A DNA stretch of 64,000 nucleotides from Clostridium_AD sp050717515 (GTDB taxonomy: Bacteria > Bacillota > Clostridia > Clostridiales > Clostridiaceae): assembly GCF_050717515.1 (NCBI RefSeq), contig NZ_JBOITL010000032.1, forward strand, positions 248,001-312,000, read 5' to 3'. Positions 8,225 to 17,641 of this stretch are shown piece after piece; within the stretch, counting starts at the first letter, position 1; each line of letters starts with the position of its first letter. The notes below the pieces were generated by a model. The model was not told the origin of the DNA, made no database searches, and saw only the letters and a program-made list of their open reading frames with translations. Position numbers and translations under genes: made by a program.

Positions 8225-9469
8225 TTAAAAATATTTATTGATTAAATAGTTTGAATACTGAATACAGTTTTCCATTGACACGGTACTCATAATTTCACCA
8301 GCTAAAAAAATGTTGTTTTTTCCTTGCATCGCTTCCATTTTTTCATAGAAGCCTTTTTGTAGCACACTGGTATCTACATGCGGACACTGTTGCCAGTGCT
8401 TAAACTGATAGAGCCGTGGACTCTGAATGCCCAGTTTCAATAAATCACTTTCAATAATTTTTAGAGATGCCGCTTTAGAGTTTTCGGGATTGTTATAAGC
8501 ATAAACCATAACCATCTCTTCATTACTTACTGAATCCCACCGTGAGCTCCAGATTAGGATATGGCCTCTTTTTTGTATAGATAAGTTTTCGAGCACACAA
8601 CCACAACCTTTTGGGACCTTATCCACTATAAAAGCGTAAACATTAAAATTTTGATATTTTATAGAGCTCAAAAATTGTTTCATTTCGTGATCCCCATCAT
8701 AGAGATCTGAAAATTGATTTAAAGGGGCGGTGATGAGTACTTTATCGAATTCAAGCACCTCAAAATCTGTATGAACACATAATTTCTCATGTTTTGACAG
8801 TGAAATTTTTGTTACGTTTTGTGTCAACCTAATATCTTTGATTCCCTGCCTTAAGCATTCAGTCAGCGCAGAAACACCTTCTTTCCACATGCAAAATTCA
8901 GGCAATTCCATAAAAGACATTAAATTATCATAATTCAATATTCGCAGAACATAAAGTGCTGGCACAACGTCTATATCTCCCAATCCATAACTGGTGAAAT
9001 AATGCGCATAAACTGCTTTTAAAACCCTTAACTGATTTATATCACACCACTTTGAAAAAGGAAGCATAAGTGGAGCCTCTATGTTATGGATGTTAACTTT
9101 TTCTAGAGATTTATACTCCCCCAAAACATCAGGAAGTCTATCGAGTTCTTCCACAAAATCGCCCAATGATTCTTTCGGTATTTGCATGATTTTATTGCCA
9201 CTTGTATCATAATTAACGCGCGATAACCTGGGGCCATCAATTTTGATATTAAAGGTTTTCATCAGTTTTTTTAGATGTTTCTGAGAATGCATACTAAAAA
9301 GAGCACCGAATTCATAGGACTTACCTTTATACCAAATCGTATGCAATTTGCCGCCTACCCGATTGTCTCTTTCAAAAACAGTAACATTTTTATACCCTTT
9401 TTTTTGTAAACCATCTGCTATTACAAGTCCAGAAAGTCCTCCGCCAATAATAGCAATCTTATGGTCCAT
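8225..9469 (-). CDS. FAD-dependent amine oxidase / phytoene-desaturase-like flavoprotein
   Basis: The 414-residue protein starts with an FAD-binding fold (IAIIGGGLSG) followed by VFERDNRVGGKLHT, the signature of the flavin amine oxidase and protoporphyrinogen oxidase superfamily. It ends with the matching FAD contact region (LAGEIMSTVSMENC). There is no signal peptide, so it is cytosolic. The substrate is unknown. I use the ATG at 9469: it lies one base after the TAA of the upstream transposase-like gene, so translation is probably coupled. A GTG seven codons further up is also possible. The pair forms a two-gene leftward unit ending at a hairpin terminator. Nothing nearby suggests carotenoid, heme or amine metabolism. 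Confidence 0.75.
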   Translation of the reverse strand: MDHKIAIIGGGLSGLVIADGLQKKGYKNVTVFERDNRVGGKLHTIWYKGKSYEFGALFSMHSQKHLKKLMKTFNIKIDGPRLSRVNYDTSGNKIMQIPKESLGDFVEELDRLPDVLGEYKSLEKVNIHNIEAPLMLPFSKWCDINQLRVLKAVYAHYFTSYGLGDIDVVPALYVLRILNYDNLMSFMELPEFCMWKEGVSALTECLRQGIKDIRLTQNVTKISLSKHEKLCVHTDFEVLEFDKVLITAPLNQFSDLYDGDHEMKQFLSSIKYQNFNVYAFIVDKVPKGCGCVLENLSIQKRGHILIWSSRWDSVSNEEMVMVYAYNNPENSKAASLKIIESDLLKLGIQSPRLYQFKHWQQCPHVDTSVLQKGFYEKMEAMQGKNNIFLAGEIMSTVSMENCIQYSNYLINKYF

Positions 9470-9470
9470 T

Positions 9471-10535
9471 TTATTCAACTTGATCACCTTCTTTGAGGGG
9501 ACTCAGCAAAGCCAAAAGCCAAAGTGGCAACGTGTCTAAATCTGCATTATTGTAGACAGCTCTTTCAAGAATAACTTTAGCTGGTACTTTTCCTGCATTA
9601 CAACCACTAGAGATTACTTTTGAGAAATTGTAATGTCTTAAAAATTTGTTAAGCGCACGTTCAACCTTAATAAAGGAGTTAAGGTTCTTGTCAGTTCCAA
9701 TTTTATTATAAAATTCTTTGACTAAGAGTTCATTAAAATCACTCATAACATCCAGAATAGTATTTTTTTCAAGGGAGATGAACTTATGGGTGATGTGGGA
9801 ATTTTCTATAATTTCCTTATACTTGTCGCCTTTAACAAAATAGGGTACAAATTCTTTTGTTTTTTCGGTAATTAAATTCTTAATGTTTAAATTAAAAGTC
9901 TTCATCAAGTAGACCAGTTTGAGCTCAAAATAGTACCAAATATCAATATCTTGCTTTTTATTATATAGTTTCACAACACCAAATTTTGAATAGGTGTCAT
10001 AAAGACTGTATTGATATATTTTCCCAATACCATCATATGTGCCCAAAAAATCAATTCGTTGAATCACCACATATCCGGGATAAGATTCTTTTGTGTGTTC
10101 AAAATACAGCGTTGAATTTTTGTTTTTTTGTTTTTCGCTTACATAAATACCTTTGGTCTTAGAATACTCTATCCGCTTAACTTTCGTTGACAGATTGTAC
10201 CGTTTTAAGACATTGTAAATGCCTGACTCCCCAATATTAAACCCTTCCGTTCTTAGGTCATAGTAAATTCTTTTGGGTCCATCTGTAGGGAATCTCTGTA
10301 TATGGGATAAAATTTCATATTCAATGGTTCTATTCACTTTATTTGGCATTTTAGGCTTTTTAGGCTCTTTGGTTGCAAGTCCGATCATGCCATGCTTTTC
10401 ATAAGCTCTGTTCCAGTTGTAATAAGTCGTTCTTGAAATTCCAAACAATTCACATGTCCCTGAAACGTTATTTTCTTTTAAAGCATGTTTTAATATCATA
10501 TACTTGTTGTGTGCATTAAAAACTTCTACTTTCAT
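9471..10535 (-). CDS. IS3/IS481-type transposase-like protein with degenerate catalytic triad, possibly domesticated
   Basis: The 354-residue intact protein has an N-terminal helix-turn-helix part (about 10-115) like insertion sequence transposases, then an integrase-like core. The first catalytic Asp survives (QRIDFLGTYDG), but the usual TDNGSEF is TEKTKEF and the usual Glu before the RxxRT-like helix aligns with Ser in MSDFNELLVKEF. Strand transfer is therefore unlikely. No flanking terminal repeats typical of such an element were found. A good AAAGGGAG site precedes the ATG. The stop codon is one base before the flavoprotein start, so the two are co-translated. A DNA-binding regulatory role is an inference. 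A recently decaying transposase is the alternative. Confidence 0.7.
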   Translation of the reverse strand: MKVEVFNAHNKYMILKHALKENNVSGTCELFGISRTTYYNWNRAYEKHGMIGLATKEPKKPKMPNKVNRTIEYEILSHIQRFPTDGPKRIYYDLRTEGFNIGESGIYNVLKRYNLSTKVKRIEYSKTKGIYVSEKQKNKNSTLYFEHTKESYPGYVVIQRIDFLGTYDGIGKIYQYSLYDTYSKFGVVKLYNKKQDIDIWYYFELKLVYLMKTFNLNIKNLITEKTKEFVPYFVKGDKYKEIIENSHITHKFISLEKNTILDVMSDFNELLVKEFYNKIGTDKNLNSFIKVERALNKFLRHYNFSKVISSGCNAGKVPAKVILERAVYNNADLDTLPLWLLALLSPLKEGDQVE

Positions 10536-10859
10536 AACATCGTCTCCCTTTTAAAGATTCCCTACCTGTTCAGTCGATAATTGTCATATTGTTTAAGTAT
10601 CCACATTTTCACCATTAGCTTTAATTGGAGTTTCAATATAAAGTGGAATGGAAAAGGAGAATTTTGTGATGATAATGAAGTAAGACACAAATCATTTATT
10701 TAATTATACCATTATTACCGTAAATTGGGTTAGAAAAATAAATATATGATTTTATGTAAAATCCTACATTGGCTTACACCGTAATTCACATGTTTGTGGT
10801 AAAATAAGGGTGGGGGAATATCATACATCTAAAAAAATCAAAATCTTAGGGGGAATCAT
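10536..10859. other. Intergenic region with a strong ribosome site and a five-codon ORF
   Basis: This gap separates the leftward transposase-like gene from the rightward membrane-protein gene. At about 10653-10682, AAAAGGAG is followed by GTG ATG ATA ATG AAG and a stop, then agtaagacac, a string also seen at 8036-8046. It may be the edge of an old mobile element. No clear promoter pair was identified, although both flanking genes need one here. Confidence 0.35.
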
Positions 10860-11354
10860 ATGAGGGGTAAAAATTATTTTTGGGGAATAATTTTAATTTT
10901 AATAGGAGTAGGGGCAATTTTAAATAATATTTTTAATATTCATTTTTTTACAATTAGTCAGTTGTGGCCTATCTTTGTTCTTATTCCTGGGCTTAGCTTT
11001 GAAGCAAGTTATTTTTCAAGAAGAAAAGAACCGGGCTTACTAGTACCAGGAGGAATTCTTACAACAATAGGAACATTATTTTTCTTTGAAATCTTTACTA
11101 ATTGGCATTTTGCGGAATATACCTGGCCTGTATACCCATTAGCTGTTGCTATAGGATTATTTCAGCTATATTTGTTTGGTGGAAGAAAGCGTGGACTACT
11201 TGTTCCAGTATTTATTTTAACTACTATTTCGGTAATAGCATTTGCCACTATGTTACTCGGTAATCTTTTCTATTGGGTAAATACAAGTTTAATAATACCT
11301 ATTATCTTTATCGCTATTGGAGTTTATATTTTAGTTAAAAATTTTAGTAAATAA
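10860..11354 (+). CDS. LiaI/LiaF-like small membrane protein
   Basis: The 164-residue protein is mostly hydrophobic, with five or six membrane segments. It begins with WGIILILIGVGAILNN and the pattern SQLWPIFVLIPGLSF, typical of the transmembrane region of LiaI/LiaF-like envelope stress proteins (DUF5668-like). It lacks the C-terminal cell-wall-stress domain of full LiaF. The ATG has a TAGGGGGA site 7 bp upstream. It is a single gene followed by a hairpin. Function beyond membrane location is not known. Confidence 0.6.
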   Translation: MRGKNYFWGIILILIGVGAILNNIFNIHFFTISQLWPIFVLIPGLSFEASYFSRRKEPGLLVPGGILTTIGTLFFFEIFTNWHFAEYTWPVYPLAVAIGLFQLYLFGGRKRGLLVPVFILTTISVIAFATMLLGNLFYWVNTSLIIPIIFIAIGVYILVKNFSK

Positions 11355-11400
11355 AAATAGAGAATTTTTCTTAGCTTTTTAAGTGGATATATAAATATAG

Positions 11401-11437
11401 ACAAACAGCCTGTTCGAATAATGAGCAGGCTGTTTGT
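11401..11437. terminator. Hairpin between the convergent membrane-protein and response-regulator genes
   Basis: A perfect 12 bp inverted repeat (arm acaaacagcctg) with a 13 bp loop lies between two converging genes. The following T-run is weak, so termination is likely but not certain. Confidence 0.55.
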
Positions 11438-11484
11438 CTTGCAGGTATTTTGAATCTATTATGCTAATCCTAAATATCGAAAGC

Positions 11485-12315
11485 TTATTTGATATTTTCA
11501 TCATTAAAGATCTTATTTCGATACTCCATAGGTTTTAAACCAGTAATACTTTTAAAGAGTTTATTGAAGTAAGTTACGTCTGTAAAACCTATCATTGCTG
11601 AAACCTCATAAATTTTATATTGAGGCTGAACTAATAGTTTTTTAGCCTCATCAATACGTATTTCACTTAAAATATCAATAAAGGTACTACCAGTCTCTTT
11701 TTTTATAAGTTTACTAAGGTACCAGGTACTGATATATAAATAGGCTGATACATTCTTTAAGGTTAAACCCATAGCTACATTCTCCTTCATAAAAGACAGG
11801 GCTTTAACTACAAGAAACTTAGAATTTTTTTCATTAGTATTTAATGATTTATCCTCTGTAATTGTAACTGTATCACTTGAATTGTAATCTTCTTTAACTT
11901 TTCTTTTCAAATTTTTAAAGATTTGTTCATTAGATTTTACTTTTTTTAGTTCAATAATAGCTTCTTTAATGGAAAGGATTATTTCCTTAGTATTTGTGGG
12001 TTTAAGAAGAAATCTAAAGGCTCCAAGTTTAACAGCTTGCTGAGCATACTCAAAATCTCTAAAGCCAGATAATATTATTATTTTACATTCATGTTTATGT
12101 TTTTTTAGTTTGGAAATCATTTCTAAACCATTTAAACCTGGCATCCTGATGTCAGTTACGACAATGTCAGGTTGAATTGACAAAAGCATTTCTAGACCTT
12201 CATCCCCGTCTGCGGCTTCACCTATAACTTTGCACTCTAATGAATCCCAATCAATAACGGTTTTTAGGCCTTCTCTTATGATTTCTTCGTCATCAATAAT
12301 AAGTACTTTAAACAT
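11485..12315 (-). CDS. YesN-like response regulator with AraC-type DNA-binding domain
   Basis: The 276-residue protein has a receiver domain with Asp-Asp near 8-9 and phosphorylated Asp55 in VVTDIRMPG. Its C-terminal AraC/XylS domain (about 175-270) contains the ISTWYLSKLIKKETG and IGFTDVTYFNKLFK helices. It is shorter than many YesN proteins because the middle linker is small. It lies 17 bp after its partner kinase in the same leftward operon, with an AAAGGGGGTG ribosome site. It stands divergent to a sugar ABC operon, so it probably activates that operon when the kinase senses the sugar or its loaded binding protein. Confidence 0.9.
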   Translation of the reverse strand: MFKVLIIDDEEIIREGLKTVIDWDSLECKVIGEAADGDEGLEMLLSIQPDIVVTDIRMPGLNGLEMISKLKKHKHECKIIILSGFRDFEYAQQAVKLGAFRFLLKPTNTKEIILSIKEAIIELKKVKSNEQIFKNLKRKVKEDYNSSDTVTITEDKSLNTNEKNSKFLVVKALSFMKENVAMGLTLKNVSAYLYISTWYLSKLIKKETGSTFIDILSEIRIDEAKKLLVQPQYKIYEVSAMIGFTDVTYFNKLFKSITGLKPMEYRNKIFNDENIK

Positions 12316-12332
12316 TTAACATACACCCCCTT

Positions 12333-14093
12333 TTATATGTTGCCGGGTACTTTAATTGTAACAATAGTCCACATACCCTCCTTACTTTCTATTTTTACCC
12401 CGTATTCTTTACCATAAAGCAATCTAATTCTGCGATGCACATTAATAATACCTATCTTAGAATTATCCAAGATATTTTCAGATTCTGAAAATTTATCATC
12501 GCTCATATCTTCTATTAGGGCTAGTAATTTACTTTTTTCAATGCCTAACCCGTCATCCACTACAGTAATAATTAGTTGATTGTTTTCCTTCTTTATTGTA
12601 ATATCTACTGTTCCTCCACCCTTTTTCATTTCAAGTCCATGGTATATTGTGTTTTCAATTATGGGTTGAATTAAAAGCTTAGGAAGCCTGTTATTAAGGG
12701 TGTCTTCATCAATATTTAAATTAAATTCTATTTTTTTACCAAATCGTTTCTGGATTAAAAATTTATAGCTTTGGATGTATTCGATTTCTTTATAAACAGG
12801 AATAAATTTCTCATTGCTCCTATTTAGGTTTGCTTCTATAATGTACGAAAAAGCAGAAATCATTTCACTGACCTCATCATCACCGTGAATTTTTGCTTTC
12901 CAGTTAATGGACTCAAGTGTATTATATAAAAAGTGAGGATTAATTTGAGCTTGCAATGCATTAATTTCAGATTGTTTCATTACAAGTTGCTCTTTATATA
13001 CCGTATCAATTAGATTCTTTATATTTTCCGACATTTTATTAAAGGTACGAAACACGAAACCAAATTCATCCTTGCGATTACTTTCTATTATTACACCCAT
13101 GTTACCATTTTCTATTTCCTTCATTCTCTTTATTAATAGATTCAGTGGACGTATTATTGTACTATGTAAATAATTTATAAGTAGTAAGCAAATAGGAAGA
13201 GTAGCGATACAAAGAATTATACTAAATTTAGCTACCTTTCTTAGGTCTTTAAATAATACATTTCCTGAAATTCCAACAACAAGCTTCCAATTGGCTGGTC
13301 TAATTGTGTCATATATCATATATATAGAATCATTTTTAGTCTTTATCTCTTCTTCACCTTTGTCTAAATTAGAATCAATAAAAGATTGTATGGATTTATT
13401 AGAATTTACATCAAAACTATTATTTATAAATATTAATTGGCCATGGCTGTTATAGAGGCCCAAAGTTTGCTTTGAATTAATTAGTATATTGTTGAATACT
13501 TCCATAAAATATTGATTATCTATTTTAAAGGCTAAAAGACCAACTGCCTTATTCACATCTAAGGAACCATATATGGATTTTGCCAGGTATATACCATCTA
13601 TTTTCCCATTTTTACTTGTTACATACCATACCGGAGCTCCTTTTCCTTTTAGAGCGATCGTATTTAACTTATCCATATTAGCATAGCAATCTGTAGTAGC
13701 AACAAAAGTTCTATTTGCTTGAAACACCTTTTCGCTCACAGAATATTTAATGAGAATTTCGTTTAGCTCATATTTAGAGAAAAGTAAAGATTGTAAATAC
13801 TGTTGGAAACTATTTTCATATATAAAATCTAAATTATTAGAATTAATTAAAGTGTTTGTATCAATTATTTTGCGGTCATAAAAAAGCTGTATTGAGAAAA
13901 GGGTAAGCTTGTCCATTCTGTCTGAAAGCGATTGGGTTAGTTGATTTGCTGCACTTTGATAGTCCACTATAGCTTTTTCTTTAATCATTTTTGAATAATT
14001 CACATATCCTAAATATCCAATAATTATTGTAGGATAAAGAATAAATAGAATTGCAATAATAATAAGCTTAGTTTTCATAGAATGTTTTGTCAT
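12333..14093 (-). CDS. YesM-like sensor histidine kinase
   Basis: The 586-residue membrane sensor has an N-terminal transmembrane helix (about 8-30), a large extracellular domain (30-290), a second helix near 295, a HAMP linker and the His_kinase/HATPase pair of the LytS/YesM type. The phosphorylated His is in INPHFLYNTLE near 390. The nucleotide site has VVDDGLGI. The start ATG has GAAAGGA 8 bp upstream. It forms an operon with the YesN-like regulator and is read away from the chitobiose-type transporter genes. Family members usually sense oligosaccharides; the ligand here is inferred from the neighbours. Confidence 0.9.
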   Translation of the reverse strand: MTKHSMKTKLIIIAILFILYPTIIIGYLGYVNYSKMIKEKAIVDYQSAANQLTQSLSDRMDKLTLFSIQLFYDRKIIDTNTLINSNNLDFIYENSFQQYLQSLLFSKYELNEILIKYSVSEKVFQANRTFVATTDCYANMDKLNTIALKGKGAPVWYVTSKNGKIDGIYLAKSIYGSLDVNKAVGLLAFKIDNQYFMEVFNNILINSKQTLGLYNSHGQLIFINNSFDVNSNKSIQSFIDSNLDKGEEEIKTKNDSIYMIYDTIRPANWKLVVGISGNVLFKDLRKVAKFSIILCIATLPICLLLINYLHSTIIRPLNLLIKRMKEIENGNMGVIIESNRKDEFGFVFRTFNKMSENIKNLIDTVYKEQLVMKQSEINALQAQINPHFLYNTLESINWKAKIHGDDEVSEMISAFSYIIEANLNRSNEKFIPVYKEIEYIQSYKFLIQKRFGKKIEFNLNIDEDTLNNRLPKLLIQPIIENTIYHGLEMKKGGGTVDITIKKENNQLIITVVDDGLGIEKSKLLALIEDMSDDKFSESENILDNSKIGIINVHRRIRLLYGKEYGVKIESKEGMWTIVTIKVPGNI

Positions 14094-14291
14094 AATAAAA
14101 GTCCTTTCATAAGTTGATTTTAATTTTAATAGGTTTTCTATAAGTATACCTTATATTACACTGAATGAATTCCAAAACTAATTATATACTAAAAAAGAAA
14201 TTGTTTTACAATATCACCACATTTTGCTTACAAGCCAAAATAAACAAATAAATGCCAATATGAACAGATTTAATGTTTTTTATATGGGTGT

Positions 14292-14334
14292 TATAATATG
14301 TTTGTAAGTTGATATTGACATGAAAACATTTACA
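14292..14334 (+). promoter_or_regulatory. Possible promoter and CcpA (cre-like) site of the sugar ABC operon
   Basis: TATAAT stands at 14292-14297 with only a weak -35 (tttaat, 14269-14274), as expected for an activator-dependent promoter. At 14321-14334, TGAAAACATTTACA matches the cre consensus except at the central G. A cre site just downstream of the start would block transcription when better sugars are present. The rest of the 342 bp divergent region (14094-14435) is AT-rich without clear repeats. Confidence 0.4.
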
Positions 14335-14435
14335 TAACAATTCAAAAAGGTTTAATCAGTATTATTAATAAGCGTAAGGCTCATATTTTGATATATTAAT
14401 AATATTGTAGAAATAAAAAATAGGGGGATATCAAA

Positions 14436-15710
14436 ATGAAAAAATCCAAAAAATTGATTTGTCTGCTCATGACAACTACTGTTTTAGCTTCAGCTTTAGC
14501 TGGATGCGGTAGCAAGGATAAAAAAGAGGCGGTTAAACCTGCAATAGCTGTAGAGGAGAAGGAAGTAACAATTAGAGTAGAAACAACTTTTACTGGTGCA
14601 GACACATACACAGAAGTATGGCAACAGGCTTTAAAAGATTTCCAAGCTAAAAATCCTAAAATCAAAGTTATAGATGAAGCTACGTCTGCTGCAAGTGAGG
14701 CTTTTAAAACAAAAATAAATACTGATTTTGCTTCAGGTAATGAACCAGATGTAACATACGGATTTAATGGCGCAGCTGGAAAACCACTTGTTGATTCAGG
14801 TAAGGTAATTTCTTGGGAAGATGAATTAGCTAAAGATCCTACTTGGGCTGCAAATTTTAAGAAAGCGGGACTGGATTCGGGTAAGTATGATGGTAAGCTT
14901 TATGCACTTCCCTACATTGGCTTTTTTGAAGGAGTATGGATAAATACCGATTTATTTAAGAATAACGGACTTGAAATTCCTAAGACTTATGAGGATATTT
15001 TAAAGGCTATTCCAGTACTTAATGCAAAGGAAATAACCCCAATTGCTTGTTCCTTTGCTGAAGAACCACATTATTTAATTGAAACATTATTACTTTCACA
15101 AGGTGGAGTAGAAGGTCATAAAAAATCATTTGATGCTAGCTGGGCTCCAGCACTTGCACTTGCTAAAGACCTTTATGATAAAAAAGCATTTACAAAAGAT
15201 GCCTTAACAATTAAACAAGCTACTTGTGCACAGGCTTTTGCTGATAAGAAAGCTGCAATGTTTATTTCAGGTTCTTGGTCAGGTGGAGCATTTCAGGGAA
15301 AAGAAAATGTTAGCGTAATACCTTTCCCACTAGTAACTGGTGGAAAAGCTAAGGCTAATGACATAATTGGTGGTACAGGCACAGGTTGGTATGTAACTAA
15401 GGCTCTTAATGATAAGAAAAATGGCGCGGGTATGAAATTTGTTAAGTTTATGACTCAGCCAGAACAACTTGCGAAATTTGCTGCAAAAGGAGGAGTTCCA
15501 CTTCTAAATATACCAGCTTCAACTGAAGGTGGTGCACTAGCAAAAAATATCAGTGAATTTATGAGTAATGCTACTAGCATGAATAGTCCTGCTGGAGATA
15601 ATATGAATCAGGAAGCCTTTACAGCTATATGGAAAGGTATGCAATATATAGTTTCTGGAAAGAAGACTTCACAACAAGTACTTGATGAGGCACAAAAATT
15701 AGTAAAATAA
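14436..15710 (+). CDS. Sugar-binding lipoprotein of an ABC importer (family 1 solute-binding protein)
   Basis: The 424-residue protein has a lipoprotein signal peptide ending LASALAGC, so Cys23 would be lipidated and the protein anchored outside the membrane. The body is a family 1 extracellular sugar-binding fold, with motifs such as FASGNEPDVTYGFNG and an aromatic-rich pocket region. It delivers oligosaccharide to the two permeases that follow. A hairpin at 15742-15789 separates it from them, an arrangement that often keeps binding-protein transcripts more abundant. The downstream GH94 enzyme suggests N,N'-diacetylchitobiose or a related GlcNAc disaccharide as ligand. That is inference. Confidence 0.9.
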   Translation: MKKSKKLICLLMTTTVLASALAGCGSKDKKEAVKPAIAVEEKEVTIRVETTFTGADTYTEVWQQALKDFQAKNPKIKVIDEATSAASEAFKTKINTDFASGNEPDVTYGFNGAAGKPLVDSGKVISWEDELAKDPTWAANFKKAGLDSGKYDGKLYALPYIGFFEGVWINTDLFKNNGLEIPKTYEDILKAIPVLNAKEITPIACSFAEEPHYLIETLLLSQGGVEGHKKSFDASWAPALALAKDLYDKKAFTKDALTIKQATCAQAFADKKAAMFISGSWSGGAFQGKENVSVIPFPLVTGGKAKANDIIGGTGTGWYVTKALNDKKNGAGMKFVKFMTQPEQLAKFAAKGGVPLLNIPASTEGGALAKNISEFMSNATSMNSPAGDNMNQEAFTAIWKGMQYIVSGKKTSQQVLDEAQKLVK

Positions 15711-15741
15711 TCAAGACTCAGTAGTAATATCTCAAATTAAT

Positions 15742-15789
15742 AATACACAATGCTCAATATATAATAAATTGTATTGTTCATTGTGTATT
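15742..15789 (+). terminator. Intra-operon hairpin between binding protein and permeases
   Basis: Arms aatacacaatg (15742-15752) and its complement (15779-15789) pair perfectly and can extend imperfectly inward to about 18 bp. A short T stretch follows. It can act as a partial terminator or 3' stabiliser. Confidence 0.6.
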
Positions 15790-15818
15790 TTAAAATAATG
15801 ATTCAGGGAGTAATGAAT

Positions 15819-16688
15819 ATGATTTTAAAGGATAAAAAATATGCTTTTTTATTTTTAGCACCAGCTCTTACTTTAATTACGGTTTTTCTATTCAATCCGC
15901 TAATCCAAACCTTCTATTTTAGTTTAACTGATTGGCATAATTTTTCAATGAAAAAGACTTTTATTGGCCTGGAAAATTATCAGAGACTTCTACAGGACCC
16001 CGTAGTTGGGATAGCAATTAAAAACACACTATTATTAATATTATTATGTATTATATTTGAAATTGGATTTGCTCTACTCCTTGCTATGTTAATAGACGGA
16101 GTTAAGAGGGGTTTTAAGATTTATAGAACAGTTTTCTTTTTTCCTGTTGTAGTATCAGGTTCCGCAATAGGACTCTTGTTCGCACTTACATATCAGTATG
16201 ATGCAGGTCTTTTGAATAACATTTTAGGTGTATTTGGTATGTCAAAGGTAATGTGGCTAACTGAAAAATCTTCAGCATTACTTTCTATGATGCCGTATAT
16301 TTGGCAAATGACTGGTTTTTATTTTGTAATATTTATGACCGCACTTACAAAAATACCAAGTGATATATATGAATCAGCAGCTTTGGATGGTGTAACGGGA
16401 TTCTCCAAATCAATATATATAACACTTCCACTTATAAGAGATGTAATAATTACAACTATTGCCCTGGTAATTACATCAGCTATAAAGGTTTTTGATATTA
16501 TATTTACAATAACACAGGGTGGTCCTATGAATTCAAGTCAGGTACTAAGCACGTATATATATCAAACTACATTCCAATCTATGAATCAAGGATATGGGTC
16601 TGCACTATCTATTCTTATGGTTGTTATAGGAATTGGTTTGACTATTATTACTACATTAATGTCAAGGAAAGAGCCGATAAGTTATTAG
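15819..16688 (+). CDS. Sugar ABC transporter permease (MalF/UgpA-like)
   Basis: The 289-residue inner-membrane protein has six predicted helices. It carries the ATPase-contact loop around YESAALDGVTGFSKSIYITLPLIRD, the EAA motif of carbohydrate importers. I choose the ATG at 15819 because CAGGGAG ends 8 bp before it; the frame is open upstream but has no good site. It pairs with the next permease to form the channel. The operon has no ATP-binding subunit, so a shared MsmK-type ATPase from elsewhere must energise it. Confidence 0.9.
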   Translation: MILKDKKYAFLFLAPALTLITVFLFNPLIQTFYFSLTDWHNFSMKKTFIGLENYQRLLQDPVVGIAIKNTLLLILLCIIFEIGFALLLAMLIDGVKRGFKIYRTVFFFPVVVSGSAIGLLFALTYQYDAGLLNNILGVFGMSKVMWLTEKSSALLSMMPYIWQMTGFYFVIFMTALTKIPSDIYESAALDGVTGFSKSIYITLPLIRDVIITTIALVITSAIKVFDIIFTITQGGPMNSSQVLSTYIYQTTFQSMNQGYGSALSILMVVIGIGLTIITTLMSRKEPISY

Positions 16689-16712
16689 TTGTTTATGAAG
16701 GGATGTTAGAGT

Positions 16713-17594
16713 ATGTTAAATACAAAAGTTTCAAAAGATATTTATATAGAAAAAAAACGTAATAAATCAAAATTTAAGATATCGAAGGTTATTACACACT
16801 TTATATTAATAGCATGGGGTATAACAACCATTGCACCAATAGTATGGGTTATTATGAATAGCTTTAAGAGCTCATCTGAAATAATTTCTAGCGCTCTTAG
16901 TTTTCCAACTAAATTTAATTTAGATAACTTCCATGCACTGGGGAAATATTCTCAAATAGACATTCCTAGGGGATTTTTTAATAGTCTTGTTATTTCTGGT
17001 ACTGTTGTTGTATTAGTATTAATTCTTGGAGCAATGGCTGCATTTGTATTGTCAAGATTTAAGTTTTTTCTAAATGGACCAATAATGATACTTTTAGTTG
17101 CTAGTATGCTTGTTCCACAGTTTGCAGTTATTATTCCTAATATTAAAATATTACAGTTTTTTCATTTTAATAACACTTATTTAGCTGTAATAGTACCACA
17201 TACTGCTGGATTTTTAAATTTTGCTATAATTATGATGACAGGATTTATGAAGTCTCTTCCTGTTGAGCTTGAAGAAGCTGCCATAATAGATGGGTGTAGT
17301 ATACCAAAAATATTTATGAGAATAATACTTCCATTGTCTACTCCAATACTGGCAACCTCCGGTATAATGATTTTTTTATGGTCTTATAATGATTTACTTC
17401 TTCCACTTGTATATCTTACAGGGGAATTAAGACCTATAAGTGTGCTTTTAACCCAAATTTCAAGCCAGTTTAATACGGATTATGGTGCAATGATGGCAGC
17501 GCTCACAATAACAATAATTCCAGTGATAGTACTCTATGTAATTTCTCAAAAATATGTAATTAAGGGACTTACAGCTGGTGCTGTTAAGGGATAA
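16713..17594 (+). CDS. Sugar ABC transporter permease (MalG/UgpE-like)
   Basis: The 293-residue inner-membrane partner of the preceding permease carries the EAA loop ELEEAAIIDGCSIPKIFMRI and six hydrophobic segments. It starts 24 bp after the preceding stop with a GAAGGGATG ribosome site. With the binding protein it makes the import channel for the disaccharide used by the downstream phosphorylase. No ATPase gene follows; a chemoreceptor gene takes that place. Confidence 0.9.
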   Translation: MLNTKVSKDIYIEKKRNKSKFKISKVITHFILIAWGITTIAPIVWVIMNSFKSSSEIISSALSFPTKFNLDNFHALGKYSQIDIPRGFFNSLVISGTVVVLVLILGAMAAFVLSRFKFFLNGPIMILLVASMLVPQFAVIIPNIKILQFFHFNNTYLAVIVPHTAGFLNFAIIMMTGFMKSLPVELEEAAIIDGCSIPKIFMRIILPLSTPILATSGIMIFLWSYNDLLLPLVYLTGELRPISVLLTQISSQFNTDYGAMMAALTITIIPVIVLYVISQKYVIKGLTAGAVKG

Positions 17595-17641
17595 AGAAAA
17601 TAAGTCCAACTTCTAAAGAATAAATTTTGAGAGGAATTATA

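Noticed and set aside
9471..10535. An active insertion sequence
   Set aside because: No enclosing terminal repeats or target duplication were found and two of three catalytic residues are missing.
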